Position numbers and translations under genes: made by a program. Below, in pieces: positions 8,781 to 16,989 of a DNA stretch of 36,151 nucleotides. The stretch spans positions 1 to 36,151 of the forward strand of contig JALZVU010000198.1 of assembly GCA_023301795.1 (NCBI GenBank), given 5' to 3'. How positions within the stretch are numbered: position 1 is the stretch's first letter; each line of letters begins with the position of its first letter. Below the pieces are notes generated by a model that saw only the letters and a program-made list of their open reading frames with translations, made no database searches and had not been told where the DNA came from. This DNA is from Granulosicoccus sp. (GTDB lineage: Bacteria; Pseudomonadota; Gammaproteobacteria; Granulosicoccales; Granulosicoccaceae).

Positions 8781-10529
8781 ATGGTGGCGGACGCTCAAGT
8801 GCAAAATGATATAGCAGTAGACAGCTCAGAAGAGCAAGACTTGACTGATGGGTTTCATCTTCTGATCGAAGCGCTTCAACTGAACGGATTACACACGATC
8901 TATGGTGTGCCTGGCATCCCAATTACGGATCTGGGGCGTATGGCTCAAGCACAGGGTATGCGCGTAATCTCTTTTCGACATGAGCAGCACGCTGGAAATG
9001 CAGCGGCAGTAGCGGGTTATTTAACCGGCAAGCCTGGTTTGTGTCTGACGGTCTCTGCACCGGGTTTTCTGAACGGGCTTACGGCATTGGCCAACGCTAC
9101 GACAAACTGCTTCCCCATGATTCTTATCAGTGGTTCGTCAGAGCGGGAAATTGTTGATCTGCAACAAGGCGACTACGAAGAGATGGACCAGCTGGCTATT
9201 GCAAAGCCATTGTGTAAGGCAGCGTTTCGAGTTCTCAATGCAAGGGATATAGGCATTGGTGTGGCCCGTGCCATACGCGCTGCTGTATCGGGGCGTCCTG
9301 GTGGCGTATACCTGGATTTGCCTGCGGCTCTTTTTGGTCAGGTCATGGATGCCAAAGAAGGTGCGGCATCACTTCTCAAAGTGATTGATCCTGCTCCGCG
9401 TCAGTTGCCAGCGCCAGAATCAGTAGAGCGCGCACTGGGAGTATTGCGAGGTGCCAAGCGCCCCCTGATTATCCTGGGTAAAGGTGCCGCCTATGCTCAG
9501 GCGGACGACATCGTTCGCGATCTAGTCGAACGCAGTGGCATTCCTTATTTGCCCATGAGTATGGCCAAAGGTCTATTGCCAGATGATCATCCGCAATCAG
9601 CAGGTGCCGCCAGATCGCTAGTGCTGAAGGAAGCCGATGTGGTTGTCATGGTAGGTGCTCGGCTGAACTGGTTGTTATCGCATGGTAAAGGCAAGAGTTG
9701 GGGAGCTCCGGGTTCCAAGAAGTTCATACAGATCGATATCGAACCTGGTGAGATGGATAGTAACGTGGAAATCGCTGCGCCCCTGGTAGGGGATATTGCT
9801 TCGTGTGCCGCGGCACTACTCGAAGGAATGGGGGATAACTGGGCTGCTCCGCCGGCTGAGTGGTTAGCCATGGTCGAAGAAAAACGCAGTGTCAACCTTG
9901 CAAAAATGGCGCAGAAGCTTGGCGCTGATACCACGCCGATGGATTATCACTCTGCACTGGCGGCGTTGCGTCTTGTGGTTAAGGACAACCCTGACATCAT
10001 GTTGGTGAACGAAGGGGCCAATACGCTGGATTTTGCGCGCAGCATTATTGATATGTTCGAACCCAGAAAACGAATTGATGTAGGCACGTGGGGGATTATG
10101 GGTATTGGCATGGGCGCCGCGGTTGCCGCAGCCATTGAAACGGGCAATCGGGTGTTATGCATTGAAGGGGACAGCGCGTTCGGTTTTTCCGGGATGGAGA
10201 TTGAAACCATCTGCCGTTACAACCTGCCGGTGTGCATTGTTATTTTCAACAACAATGGAATTTATCGTGGAACGGATGTGAACCCTACCGGTAATGAAGA
10301 TGTAGCGCCTACGGTTTTCGTTAAGGGTATTCGTTACGACAGGATGATGGAGGCGTTCGGTGGCATCGGTGTACATGCTACATCACGAGATGGGCTTGAC
10401 GCAGCCGTTAGGGCGGCTCTTGAATCGGGTAAGCCCACACTGATCAATGCGGTTATTGATGAGGCATCTGGCACTGAGAGTGGACGTATTGGTAATCTCA
10501 ATCCTCAGAGTGTGGTTAAGAAAAAATAG
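8781..10529 (+). CDS. oxc: Oxalyl-CoA decarboxylase (thiamine diphosphate enzyme)
   Basis: Oxc converts oxalyl-CoA to formyl-CoA and CO2. The 582-residue protein matches the Oxalobacter enzyme closely over its length in stretches I recognise: [24 protein letters not shown] with the ThDP-activating Glu68, [29 protein letters not shown], and LGKGAAYAQ. The ThDP/Mg motif GDSAFGFSG begins at 463 and ends at NNNGIYRG (490-497), with Tyr495 and the C-terminal SGRI serine in place of known active-site residues. This separates it from acetolactate synthase and sulfoacetaldehyde acetyltransferase. An N-terminal extension of about 20 residues is acidic. It lies between the GntR gene and frc, so these form an oxalate operon. 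Confidence 0.96.
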   Translation: MVADAQVQNDIAVDSSEEQDLTDGFHLLIEALQLNGLHTIYGVPGIPITDLGRMAQAQGMRVISFRHEQHAGNAAAVAGYLTGKPGLCLTVSAPGFLNGLTALANATTNCFPMILISGSSEREIVDLQQGDYEEMDQLAIAKPLCKAAFRVLNARDIGIGVARAIRAAVSGRPGGVYLDLPAALFGQVMDAKEGAASLLKVIDPAPRQLPAPESVERALGVLRGAKRPLIILGKGAAYAQADDIVRDLVERSGIPYLPMSMAKGLLPDDHPQSAGAARSLVLKEADVVVMVGARLNWLLSHGKGKSWGAPGSKKFIQIDIEPGEMDSNVEIAAPLVGDIASCAAALLEGMGDNWAAPPAEWLAMVEEKRSVNLAKMAQKLGADTTPMDYHSALAALRLVVKDNPDIMLVNEGANTLDFARSIIDMFEPRKRIDVGTWGIMGIGMGAAVAAAIETGNRVLCIEGDSAFGFSGMEIETICRYNLPVCIVIFNNNGIYRGTDVNPTGNEDVAPTVFVKGIRYDRMMEAFGGIGVHATSRDGLDAAVRAALESGKPTLINAVIDEASGTESGRIGNLNPQSVVKKK

Positions 10530-10551
10530 CGAGCAGTGTCGGCTCTATAGG

Positions 10552-10565
10552 CAGATACGTATCTG
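10552..10565. promoter_or_regulatory. Perfect 14-bp palindrome between oxc and frc
   Basis: CAGATACGTATCTG is a perfect palindrome in the 100-bp gap between oxc and frc, 65 bp before the frc start. It could be an operator for a separate frc promoter; the AT-rich bases after it (10571-10610) would suit one. Its core differs from the GntR operator at 7933, so a different protein may bind. There is no T-run, so it is unlikely to be a terminator. Confidence 0.5.
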
Positions 10566-10629
10566 TTACGCGAATATTTTCAGTTAAGTCAATTTACTCA
10601 ATTAATAAACGATCAGGTAGGTACCGGTA

Positions 10630-11892
10630 ATGAAAGCACTTGAAGGCATCAGGATTCTCGATTTTACTCATGTTCAGTCAGGCCCCACCTGCACTCAGTT
10701 GCTGGCCTGGTTTGGCGCTGATGTGATTAAGGTAGAGAGGCCAGGGGTTGGTGATGCGACGCGTAAACAGCTGATGGATGTGCCCGACGCCGACAGTTTG
10801 TATTTCACCATGCTCAATCATAACAAGCGTTCCATCGAGCTTAATTCCAAGAATGAAACTGGCAAGCAAGTGCTAACACGCCTTATCGAGGAGTGTGATG
10901 TGCTGGTGGAGAATTTTGCCCCGGGCGCATTGGATCGTATGGGTTTTTCCTGGGAGCGGATACAGGAAATCAATTCGCGCATCGTCATGGCGTCTATCAA
11001 AGGTTTTGGCCCTGGCAAGTATGAGGATTGCAAAGTGTACGAAAACGTTGCTCAGTGCGCGGGTGGTTCGGCGTCCACCACAGGCTTTCGTGATGGGCCA
11101 CCGCTGGTAACCGGTGCACAGATTGGTGACTCTGGAACAGGTTTGCATTTGGCACTGGGTATTGTTACAGCATTGTTTCAGCGTGAAAAAAGCGGAAAAG
11201 GACAGAAGGTGACATGTGCGATGCAAGACAGCGTACTCAATCTTGCTCGTGTGAAACTGCGCGACCAACAGCGCTTGGCCAGTGGCCCTTTAAAAGAATA
11301 CTCGCAGTTTGGCGAAGGTATTCCCTTTGGCGAGGCAACCCCGCGCGCGGGCAACGATTCTGGCGGTGGTCAACCCGGTCGTATTGTTAAGTGCAAAGGC
11401 TGGGAACAAGATCCGAATGCCTACACCTACTTTATTATTCAGGCCGCTGTCTGGGAAAAAGTCTGCGATGTTATTGGCAAGCCAGAATGGAAGACAGAAG
11501 ACGGGTTTGCAAAGCCTGCTGACAGGCTCGATAAGTTAAACGTGATTTTTGAGGCCATTGAGCAATGGACGATGACCATGAGCAAGTTTGAGGTTATGGA
11601 CACCTGCAACCCTCACGATATTCCAGTGGGGCCCATCTTATCGCTCAAAGAGATTAGTGAAGATCAGGGCTTGTTTGATACCGGAACCATGGTCCGTGTC
11701 GATCATCCTGAGCGTGGCGAATACCTCAGTGTTGGCTGCCCTATCAAGTTGTCTGACAGCTCGGTAGAAGTTACCCGATCGCCCCTTCTGGGTGAGCACA
11801 CCTCACAGGTTCTGGAGGATGTGCTGGGCTACGATGGTGAAGCGTTGCAACAAGTTCTTGATTCGGGTGCAGTAGGTCAGGTAAAGCGCTGA
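10630..11892 (+). CDS. frc: Formyl-CoA:oxalate CoA-transferase (class III)
   Basis: Frc moves CoA from formyl-CoA to oxalate, giving oxalyl-CoA for Oxc and releasing formate. The 420-residue product starts [21 protein letters not shown], the class III CoA-transferase opening. It keeps [36 protein letters not shown] and the catalytic aspartate D167 in [10 protein letters not shown]. The mobile glycine loop, GGGGQ in Oxalobacter as I recall, reads SGGGQ here (244-248), and the stretch before it is shorter. That change is small but lies at the active site. The start has AGGT just upstream. It is 100 bp downstream of oxc and 51 bp upstream of the formyl hydrolase-like gene. Confidence 0.95.
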   Translation: MKALEGIRILDFTHVQSGPTCTQLLAWFGADVIKVERPGVGDATRKQLMDVPDADSLYFTMLNHNKRSIELNSKNETGKQVLTRLIEECDVLVENFAPGALDRMGFSWERIQEINSRIVMASIKGFGPGKYEDCKVYENVAQCAGGSASTTGFRDGPPLVTGAQIGDSGTGLHLALGIVTALFQREKSGKGQKVTCAMQDSVLNLARVKLRDQQRLASGPLKEYSQFGEGIPFGEATPRAGNDSGGGQPGRIVKCKGWEQDPNAYTYFIIQAAVWEKVCDVIGKPEWKTEDGFAKPADRLDKLNVIFEAIEQWTMTMSKFEVMDTCNPHDIPVGPILSLKEISEDQGLFDTGTMVRVDHPERGEYLSVGCPIKLSDSSVEVTRSPLLGEHTSQVLEDVLGYDGEALQQVLDSGAVGQVKR

Positions 11893-11943
11893 TATGCACA
11901 AGCAATCCTGTTCAGATTTAGAAGGCCAAGGTGGAGTAGCGAC

Positions 11944-12861
11944 ATGCGTTTGATTGTGATGGGCCAGCAGGCTTTTGGAAAAGACGCACTTGATACGCTG
12001 GTAAAAGCTGCCAAGGATGAGATCGTGGCGGTGTACTGTGAGCCTGATCGGGAAGGTAAGCCTGTTGACCCTATCAAAGAGTTTGCTCTTGAGCTGGGTC
12101 TGCCTGTAGAGCAGCCAGCGCACTTCAAGGATCAGTCGACACTGGATACTCTAGCGTCCTACAGGGCTGACCTGATGATCATGGCGTTTGTGAATGTCTT
12201 TGTACCGGAGGCGGCCCGTGATACACCTGAAATGGGTTCTATCTGTTTTCATCCTTCGTTGCTGCCTTTGCATAGAGGCCCTTCAGCGGTTAATTGGCCC
12301 ATTATCATGGGTCGCGAAGAGTCGGGTTTCTCCTGGTTCTATCCAACTGACGGTCTGGACGAAGGCGATGTCCTGTTCAATTGGCAATGTTCGATAGACC
12401 CTGACGACACAGTCATCAACTTGTATTTCAAGAAAATCTATCCGGCAGCAGTTGAATCGGTACTACAGGTTTGTGAGTTGTTCCGCGCTGGCAATCCGCC
12501 ACACATTGCGCAAGATGAATCGATGGCAACCTATGAGCGACGGTGCACCACTAAGCACACGCATGTTGATTGGTTCAAGCCGGTTGATCAGGTTTATAAC
12601 CTGATTCGCGGTGCTAATCCTGCCCCCGGTGCGTGGACAACCCATGCTGGAGCGGTACTCGGTGTCTTTGATTGTGTGCGTGTGGGTGGCGATGGCGTGG
12701 CAGGACGTGTTGTGGCTATAGACGATGCAGGGGTGACGGTGCAGAGCGTTGGTGGACGTGTTCTTATCAAACGCGTCAAGCCTGATGGCCAGTCAAAACA
12801 GGCGGCCACTGAGTGGGCTGCGGCGAGTGGATTGGCGGTAGGCGATAACCTGGGTGTTTGA
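11944..12861 (+). CDS. Formyltransferase-fold protein like the hydrolase domain of 10-formyl-THF dehydrogenase
   Basis: The 305-residue protein is a stand-alone version of the N-terminal domain of 10-formyltetrahydrofolate dehydrogenase (ALDH1L1). It has the catalytic histidine in FHPSLLPLHRGPSAVNW (H103) and the catalytic aspartate in DGLDEGDVL (D142), followed by the C-terminal OB-like domain (WFKPVDQVYNLIRGANPAPGAW at about 195-218). Methionyl-tRNA formyltransferase has an asparagine two residues before the histidine. Here that position is Cys101, as in the dehydrogenase type where it is non-Asn, so I do not call it fmt. It lacks the acyl-carrier and aldehyde dehydrogenase domains. It may hydrolyse 10-formyl-THF to formate, or take the formyl group from formyl-CoA; the second idea rests only on its place after frc. 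GGAG lies 10 bp before the ATG. Confidence 0.8.
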   Translation: MRLIVMGQQAFGKDALDTLVKAAKDEIVAVYCEPDREGKPVDPIKEFALELGLPVEQPAHFKDQSTLDTLASYRADLMIMAFVNVFVPEAARDTPEMGSICFHPSLLPLHRGPSAVNWPIIMGREESGFSWFYPTDGLDEGDVLFNWQCSIDPDDTVINLYFKKIYPAAVESVLQVCELFRAGNPPHIAQDESMATYERRCTTKHTHVDWFKPVDQVYNLIRGANPAPGAWTTHAGAVLGVFDCVRVGGDGVAGRVVAIDDAGVTVQSVGGRVLIKRVKPDGQSKQAATEWAAASGLAVGDNLGV

Positions 12862-13019
12862 TAGTTTCTGATTGTGCCAGTTGAACTTCAGCCTTCTATA
12901 TGCGATCAAACAAGACAATTGAGCGGTAATTGTTTTTTCGACTGAAATGATGAAAGTGAGTGTGTGACAGATAGCATTGAAAGGCCAATGTTTGGAGTAC
13001 GGATTAATTACTAGCGAGG

Positions 13020-13883
13020 GTGGACAGCTTGATTTATAAAATAGTCATACCAGTCAGGGGAGATGGTAAAGGCGATAACGTGCTTGCCCACGCGGCGGCA
13101 TTAGCCAGACGCCTTTCGGCACATGTGGTTATTACCCATTGCCGGCCTCGTGCTGAAGACATGATGCCTTACGGTGTGCCTATTCCTCCTTCCATGCGTA
13201 AGCTTTTGATATCCCAGTCCGAAACTGTGGCTGATCAGGTAGAAGAAGGTCTTCGCAAGGAAGTTGAAGTACTCGCCGTCGAATTCAAGCTTCGAATGAC
13301 TGATCAGCCTGTGTACACCGAGGCATCAGCTTCCTGGGTAGAAGAGCAGGGTCGTCAGGTTGATATCATCAAACGCCATGGTCGCCTGACAGATCTTATT
13401 TGCGTAGCCAAACCAGATGTCGATCGTAATCTAGGTATGAATACGCTCAAGGCAGCACTGTTCAATACGGGTCGCCCAGTGATGATGTGTCCACCTGCGG
13501 ATACACCACTCGATACGCTGTGCGACAAAATTGCTATTGCGTGGAATGGATCGACCGAAGCGAGCCGTGCCGTAGCGCTTAACGTAAGTGTCATTGAGAA
13601 GGCATCCGAGGTTGTCATCCTGAGTACGGGAGACGGTGTGGAAGGTGCCGGAGCGCAAGACCTTGCACGCTACCTTGGCGAGCGTGGCTCCAACACGTCG
13701 ATACACATGTTTTCGGCAAAGAAAAAAATCGGTCAGGCATTGTTGCAGGCTGCTCAAGATGTTGGGGCTGACACCATGATTATGGGAGCCTACAGCGACA
13801 GCCATGAGCGTGAAACAATTTTTGGTGGAACCACACAGGTTGTGGTGGACAAGTCGACAATGCCGATCATATTCGTTCACTAG
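13020..13883 (+). CDS. Tandem universal stress protein
   Basis: The 287-residue product contains two UspA-like domains. The first begins IYKIVIPVRG and the second begins DKIAIAWNGSTEASRAV at about 170. It ends with the nucleotide-binding pattern MGAYSDSHERETIFGGTTQVV, matching the G-2X-G-9X-G(S/T) signature in form, and MPIIFVH. Such double Usp proteins are cytosolic and are found beside transporters and catabolic genes, often induced under stress. The first start is GTG 13020, but GAGG (13016-13019) abuts it, so TTG 13029 nine bases further on may be the true start; the product would then begin MIYKIVIPV. It precedes the TctBA transporter and may belong to the same transcriptional group. Confidence 0.85.
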   Translation: MDSLIYKIVIPVRGDGKGDNVLAHAAALARRLSAHVVITHCRPRAEDMMPYGVPIPPSMRKLLISQSETVADQVEEGLRKEVEVLAVEFKLRMTDQPVYTEASASWVEEQGRQVDIIKRHGRLTDLICVAKPDVDRNLGMNTLKAALFNTGRPVMMCPPADTPLDTLCDKIAIAWNGSTEASRAVALNVSVIEKASEVVILSTGDGVEGAGAQDLARYLGERGSNTSIHMFSAKKKIGQALLQAAQDVGADTMIMGAYSDSHERETIFGGTTQVVVDKSTMPIIFVH

Positions 13884-13944
13884 CATTAGAAGACGTTGCG
13901 TGTACGTCAGGGAAGCCCGTTTTGGTCTGGGCTAGAAATCAAAG

Positions 13945-14004
13945 TTGACAAGGAGGCTGCCCTAGAGGGTAGCGATCGATCGGTCTATTCTCGAACAGCC
14001 TCCT
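13945..14004 (+). promoter_or_regulatory. -35-like box and 9-bp inverted repeat upstream of tctB
   Basis: TTGACA (13945-13950) is a perfect -35 box, but no good -10 follows at the right distance. AGGAGGCTG (13951-13959) and CAGCCTCCT (13996-14004) are exact reverse complements 36 bases apart, with a smaller CCCTAGAGGG hairpin between them. The structure ends 21 bases before the tctB start and could be a leader regulator or operator. The tctB ribosome-binding site GAGGAAA (14013-14019) lies outside it. Confidence 0.45.
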
Positions 14005-14025
14005 AATACCCTCGAGGAAAATTTC

Positions 14026-14529
14026 ATGAAACGCGCAGAACTTGTCATGGCGGGTGTGTTGGCACTCTTGTCCATCTATCTGATGTGGAAGAGCACCGAA
14101 CTGAATGTGGGCTATATCGAAGGCGAAGGGCCTGGTGGTGGAGCATGGCCTTTCTGGTTAGCCGGCATCATGCTGATCTGTACCATTGTGATTTTTGTTA
14201 ATGCCTTAAAAGGCAAGACAGTCCCTTCTCGCTCGGAAGAACCCATGCTCGATGGGTATGGCAAGAAAATGTTGCTGCAAGTGGGTGGTGGCATTCTCGG
14301 GTTTATCGCCTTGATCGATATCGTCTCCATGTACGGGGCGATGTTCTTTTTTCTTCTCTACTACCTAGGTTTTCTCGGGCGGCACACAAAGCTCCTGACC
14401 ATCACAACGGCTGTAATAACGCCCATTGTGTTCTTCTTTTTCTTCGAAGGATTGATGCGGATAACCATGCCCAAGGGACTACCGTTTCTGGAGCCGTTGT
14501 TCAATGTTCTCTTCGATATCATCTACTAG
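14026..14529 (+). CDS. TctB-family small membrane subunit of a tripartite tricarboxylate transporter
   Basis: The 167-residue product has four predicted transmembrane helices (about 8-26, 45-63, 82-101 and 121-140) and the family pattern EGPGGGAWPFWLAGIM after the first helix. TctB is the small integral subunit of a TTT transporter; with TctA it forms the channel complex driven by a periplasmic TctC binding protein. It is 15 bp upstream of tctA, with AGGA before that start. The TTT family imports carboxylates, and oxalate or another diacid is a reasonable guess from the oxc and frc neighbours. No binding-protein gene is seen nearby. Confidence 0.88.
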   Translation: MKRAELVMAGVLALLSIYLMWKSTELNVGYIEGEGPGGGAWPFWLAGIMLICTIVIFVNALKGKTVPSRSEEPMLDGYGKKMLLQVGGGILGFIALIDIVSMYGAMFFFLLYYLGFLGRHTKLLTITTAVITPIVFFFFFEGLMRITMPKGLPFLEPLFNVLFDIIY

Positions 14530-14544
14530 GGAAGGATTTTAATC

Positions 14545-16056
14545 ATGATAGAAATTCTTGGTCAGTTAGGTGATGGCATCTTGATGTCGTTGCAGCCAGT
14601 CAACCTGATGTTGATCGTCATCGGTGTGTCCTTAGGTTTGTTCATCGGTGCCATGCCAGGTTTGGGATCTGTTAATGGCGTTGCCATTCTCCTGCCGGTC
14701 ACGTTTCTGGTGCCACCAGCATCGGCGATCATATTTCTGGCTGCTATCTATTACGGGGCTATGTACGGTGGAGCGATCTCTTCAATCACGCTCGGCATCC
14801 CAGGTGCGTCCACTGCGGTGGCCACCACCTTCGACGGAAGACCGTTGGCGCTCAAGGGCCGGGCACGGCTTGCCTTAGTTACGGCCGCTATTGCCTCATT
14901 TATTGGTGGAACGGTTGCCAACGTGCTGTTTACAGGTTTTGCACCGCTGCTGGCATCGGTTGCCTTGAGCTTTGGGCCACCCGAAATTTTCGCACTTATG
15001 CTGTTGGCGTTTGCCACGTTCGTAGGTCTTGGTGGCGATGACATTGCAAAGACCATCTTTTCAATCTGTGTCGGTCTGGTTCTGGCTTCTGTCGGTTTTG
15101 ATCAGATCTCAGGTGAGCCGCGATTAATCTTTGGTGGAATCTCTGGGTTTCTACACGGTATTAATTTTCTGGTTCTGGCCATCGGTGTCTACGGCATTGG
15201 TGAAATGCTCTGGACGATTGACAGCACACGCGGCAAGATTACAACCACCGAAACCGAGATGACTGTGAAGGGTACGGTGGATGATGCGAAAGAAGGTGTG
15301 CGTCGAGGCTGGAAAGGTACTGCTATCGGCTCTTTTCTCGGATTCTTTGTTGGTATCCTGCCTGCGGCGGGTGCAACCCCTGGCTCACTGATGGCCTACG
15401 GTGTTGCCAAGATGGTATCCAAGACGCCAGAGGAGTTTGGCAAGGGACATCCCGGTGGCGTTGCAGCCCCTGAAGCTGCCAACAATTCAGCGTCCACGGG
15501 TTCGATGTTGCCCATGCTGACACTGGGAATTCCGGGATCTCCAACGACCGCTATCTTACTGGGCGGCATGGTCATCTGGGGGTTGACTCCTGGGCCTCGA
15601 TTGTTTGTAGAGCAGCCAGAATTTGTCTGGGGATTGATAGGCTCGTTTTATATCTCTAACGTGTTTGCGCTTATTGTGAATCTTGCTGCCATTCCAATCT
15701 TTATCTGGATGCTGCGTATGCCGTTCACTCTGTTAGCGTCAATGATTTTCGTGTTGTCGGTTGTGGGAGGCTATGCGGCCACCCGTGATATGCATGATGT
15801 CTGGCTCATGCTCGGATTTGGTTTTGCAGCATTTGCATTGCGCAAGCTTGATTATCCGCTGGCTCCTGCAGTTCTTGCCATCGTGTTGGGTCCTATTGCT
15901 GAGCCAACTCTGCGTCAATCTCTGTTACTTTCATCGGGCGATCCCATGATATTTTTCAATCGTCCAATTGCAGGCCCGATTACGGTCGTAGCCTTGGTTT
16001 TGATCCTTCTGCCTCTGTTCAAGATGATTAGTCAGCGCAGGAAAGCGTCTACCTGA
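14545..16056 (+). CDS. TctA-family large membrane subunit of a tripartite tricarboxylate transporter
   Basis: The 503-residue product matches TctA in length (about 500), hydrophobicity and signature motifs: IGAMPGLGSVNGVAILLPVTF near residues 40, YYGAMYGGAISSITLGIPGAST, LPAAGATPGSLMAYG, and LGIPGSPTTAILLGGMVIWGL. It should have about eleven to twelve helices. TctA is the main translocation subunit. It is the last gene of this strand segment, followed by a hairpin at 16077-16111. The missing TctC means substrate specificity is unresolved: a distant tctC elsewhere in the genome would have to serve it. Confidence 0.93.
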   Translation: MIEILGQLGDGILMSLQPVNLMLIVIGVSLGLFIGAMPGLGSVNGVAILLPVTFLVPPASAIIFLAAIYYGAMYGGAISSITLGIPGASTAVATTFDGRPLALKGRARLALVTAAIASFIGGTVANVLFTGFAPLLASVALSFGPPEIFALMLLAFATFVGLGGDDIAKTIFSICVGLVLASVGFDQISGEPRLIFGGISGFLHGINFLVLAIGVYGIGEMLWTIDSTRGKITTTETEMTVKGTVDDAKEGVRRGWKGTAIGSFLGFFVGILPAAGATPGSLMAYGVAKMVSKTPEEFGKGHPGGVAAPEAANNSASTGSMLPMLTLGIPGSPTTAILLGGMVIWGLTPGPRLFVEQPEFVWGLIGSFYISNVFALIVNLAAIPIFIWMLRMPFTLLASMIFVLSVVGGYAATRDMHDVWLMLGFGFAAFALRKLDYPLAPAVLAIVLGPIAEPTLRQSLLLSSGDPMIFFNRPIAGPITVVALVLILLPLFKMISQRRKAST

Positions 16057-16076
16057 ATTTTCGATGAAACGTAAAA

Positions 16077-16111
16077 GGCCGCCCCGCATAGTTCTTCTCT
16101 GCGAGGCGGCC
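16077..16111. terminator. GC-rich hairpin between convergent tctA and GST genes
   Basis: GGCCGCC (16077-16083) pairs with GGCGGCC (16105-16111), with one mismatch then four further pairs inside and an 11-base loop. On the minus strand it is followed by TTTT, so it best ends the glutathione S-transferase transcript. On the plus strand no T-run follows, so ending of tctA is less certain. Confidence 0.7.
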
Positions 16112-16162
16112 CCAGCTCAAGCTGTTGTTTCACCCATAATTCAAACTACTAGACATTGAAAT

Positions 16163-16780
16163 TCAGTAAGTTGACAGAACATGTTGTACCGAAGGACGAT
16201 CGAGCATGCGCGAATGATGGGCTTTGACGAGAGGGTAGTTGGTAATATCCACACCGTCTCCTTGCAGCCATTGGCAGATAGTAAATAGATAAGGGTCGCT
16301 GATGGATAGTGATTCACCATGTACCCATGGCTCTTTGATCATCTCCGATTCGATCAGATCAAAACACTGACTCATGGACACGGGCACAAACTCCGTTAGT
16401 TTCTTGTGCACATCTGTATCGTCAGACCAACGCGAACCGCGCATCTTGTGGGCATGTGCTATGTGCACCGTGGCGCACAGGTAGCTATTAAAAGACTGTA
16501 TTTGCGCAAAAGCCAATGGATTATCTGGCAGTGCCAGTGCTGAATCAGGTGCCAGCTGAGCAATATAGGCGAGGATGGCTGGCGTCTCTGTTAACACTTG
16601 TCCATCAACTATCAATGAAGGTACTCGTGCTTTCGGATTGATCTGTAAATACTGCTCTGACTGTTGCTCTTTCCCCTTCATGTTGACGGCGATGAATTCG
16701 TAGTCCAGTCCAGATTCTTCAAGTGCGATATGTGAGGCTGTGCCGACAGTGCCGGGGCCTGAATGCAGGGTTAGTTTCAC
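16163..16780 (-). CDS. Glutathione S-transferase family protein
   Basis: The 205-residue product has a thioredoxin-like N-terminal domain (MKLTLHSGPGTVGTASHIALEE, KARVPSLIVDGQVLTETPAILAYI) and a helical C-terminal domain with ICQWLQGDGVDI. The proline in ARVPSL and the TETPAI stretch match the glutathione site; a conventional N-terminal catalytic Tyr or Ser is not evident, though a Ser lies at 7. Length is normal. I chose the GTG at 16778-16780, since LTLHSGPGTVG is the family start. An ATG at 16831 would add 17 unrelated residues. GST proteins act on electrophiles or reactive compounds; the substrate is unknown. It lies downstream of the MocR gene on the same strand, separated by the tetranucleotide array. 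Confidence 0.85.
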   Translation of the reverse strand: MKLTLHSGPGTVGTASHIALEESGLDYEFIAVNMKGKEQQSEQYLQINPKARVPSLIVDGQVLTETPAILAYIAQLAPDSALALPDNPLAFAQIQSFNSYLCATVHIAHAHKMRGSRWSDDTDVHKKLTEFVPVSMSQCFDLIESEMIKEPWVHGESLSISDPYLFTICQWLQGDGVDITNYPLVKAHHSRMLDRPSVQHVLSTY

Positions 16781-16869
16781 TCTATTAATTCCAGATGATA
16801 GTTGCTGCAAAGAGTACACCGTTCCGCACATGTTGGTTTGCTCACTACTTGTCGGGTTTCTTACGCTAG

Positions 16870-16973
16870 CCTGCTTACCTACTTACCTACTTACCTACTT
16901 ACCTACTTACCTACTTACCTACTTACCTACCTACCTACCTACCTACCTACTGACTGACCGACCGACCGACCTA
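16870..16973. repeat. 104-bp tetranucleotide microsatellite array
   Basis: Twenty-six consecutive tetramers: CCTG, then seven alternating CTTA/CCTA pairs, five CCTA, two CTGA, three CCGA and a final CCTA. It lies between the 3' end of the MocR gene and the GST start on the minus strand. Stop codons (TAG, TAA) fall within it on that strand, so it is not coding there; on the plus strand it translates to a Pro-Thr-Tyr-Leu repeat with no family. It is followed by a TTTTTCTCTTTCTTCC tract. Confidence 0.92.
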
Positions 16974-16989
16974 TTTTTCTCTTTCTTCC

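Noticed and set aside
8781-10529. Acetolactate synthase or sulfoacetaldehyde acetyltransferase instead of oxalyl-CoA decarboxylase
   Set aside because: Oxc-specific stretches such as [29 protein letters not shown] and NNNGIYRG match throughout, and frc follows.
10873-11268. 131-codon minus-strand frame opposite frc
   Set aside because: It lies fully inside frc on the other strand and has no likeness to any family.
11944-12861. Methionyl-tRNA formyltransferase (fmt)
   Set aside because: The residue two before the catalytic His is not Asn, the sequence follows the FDH hydrolase pattern, and no def gene is adjacent.
16870-16973. Repeat array considered as CRISPR
   Set aside because: The unit is 4 bp with no spacers and no cas genes are present.
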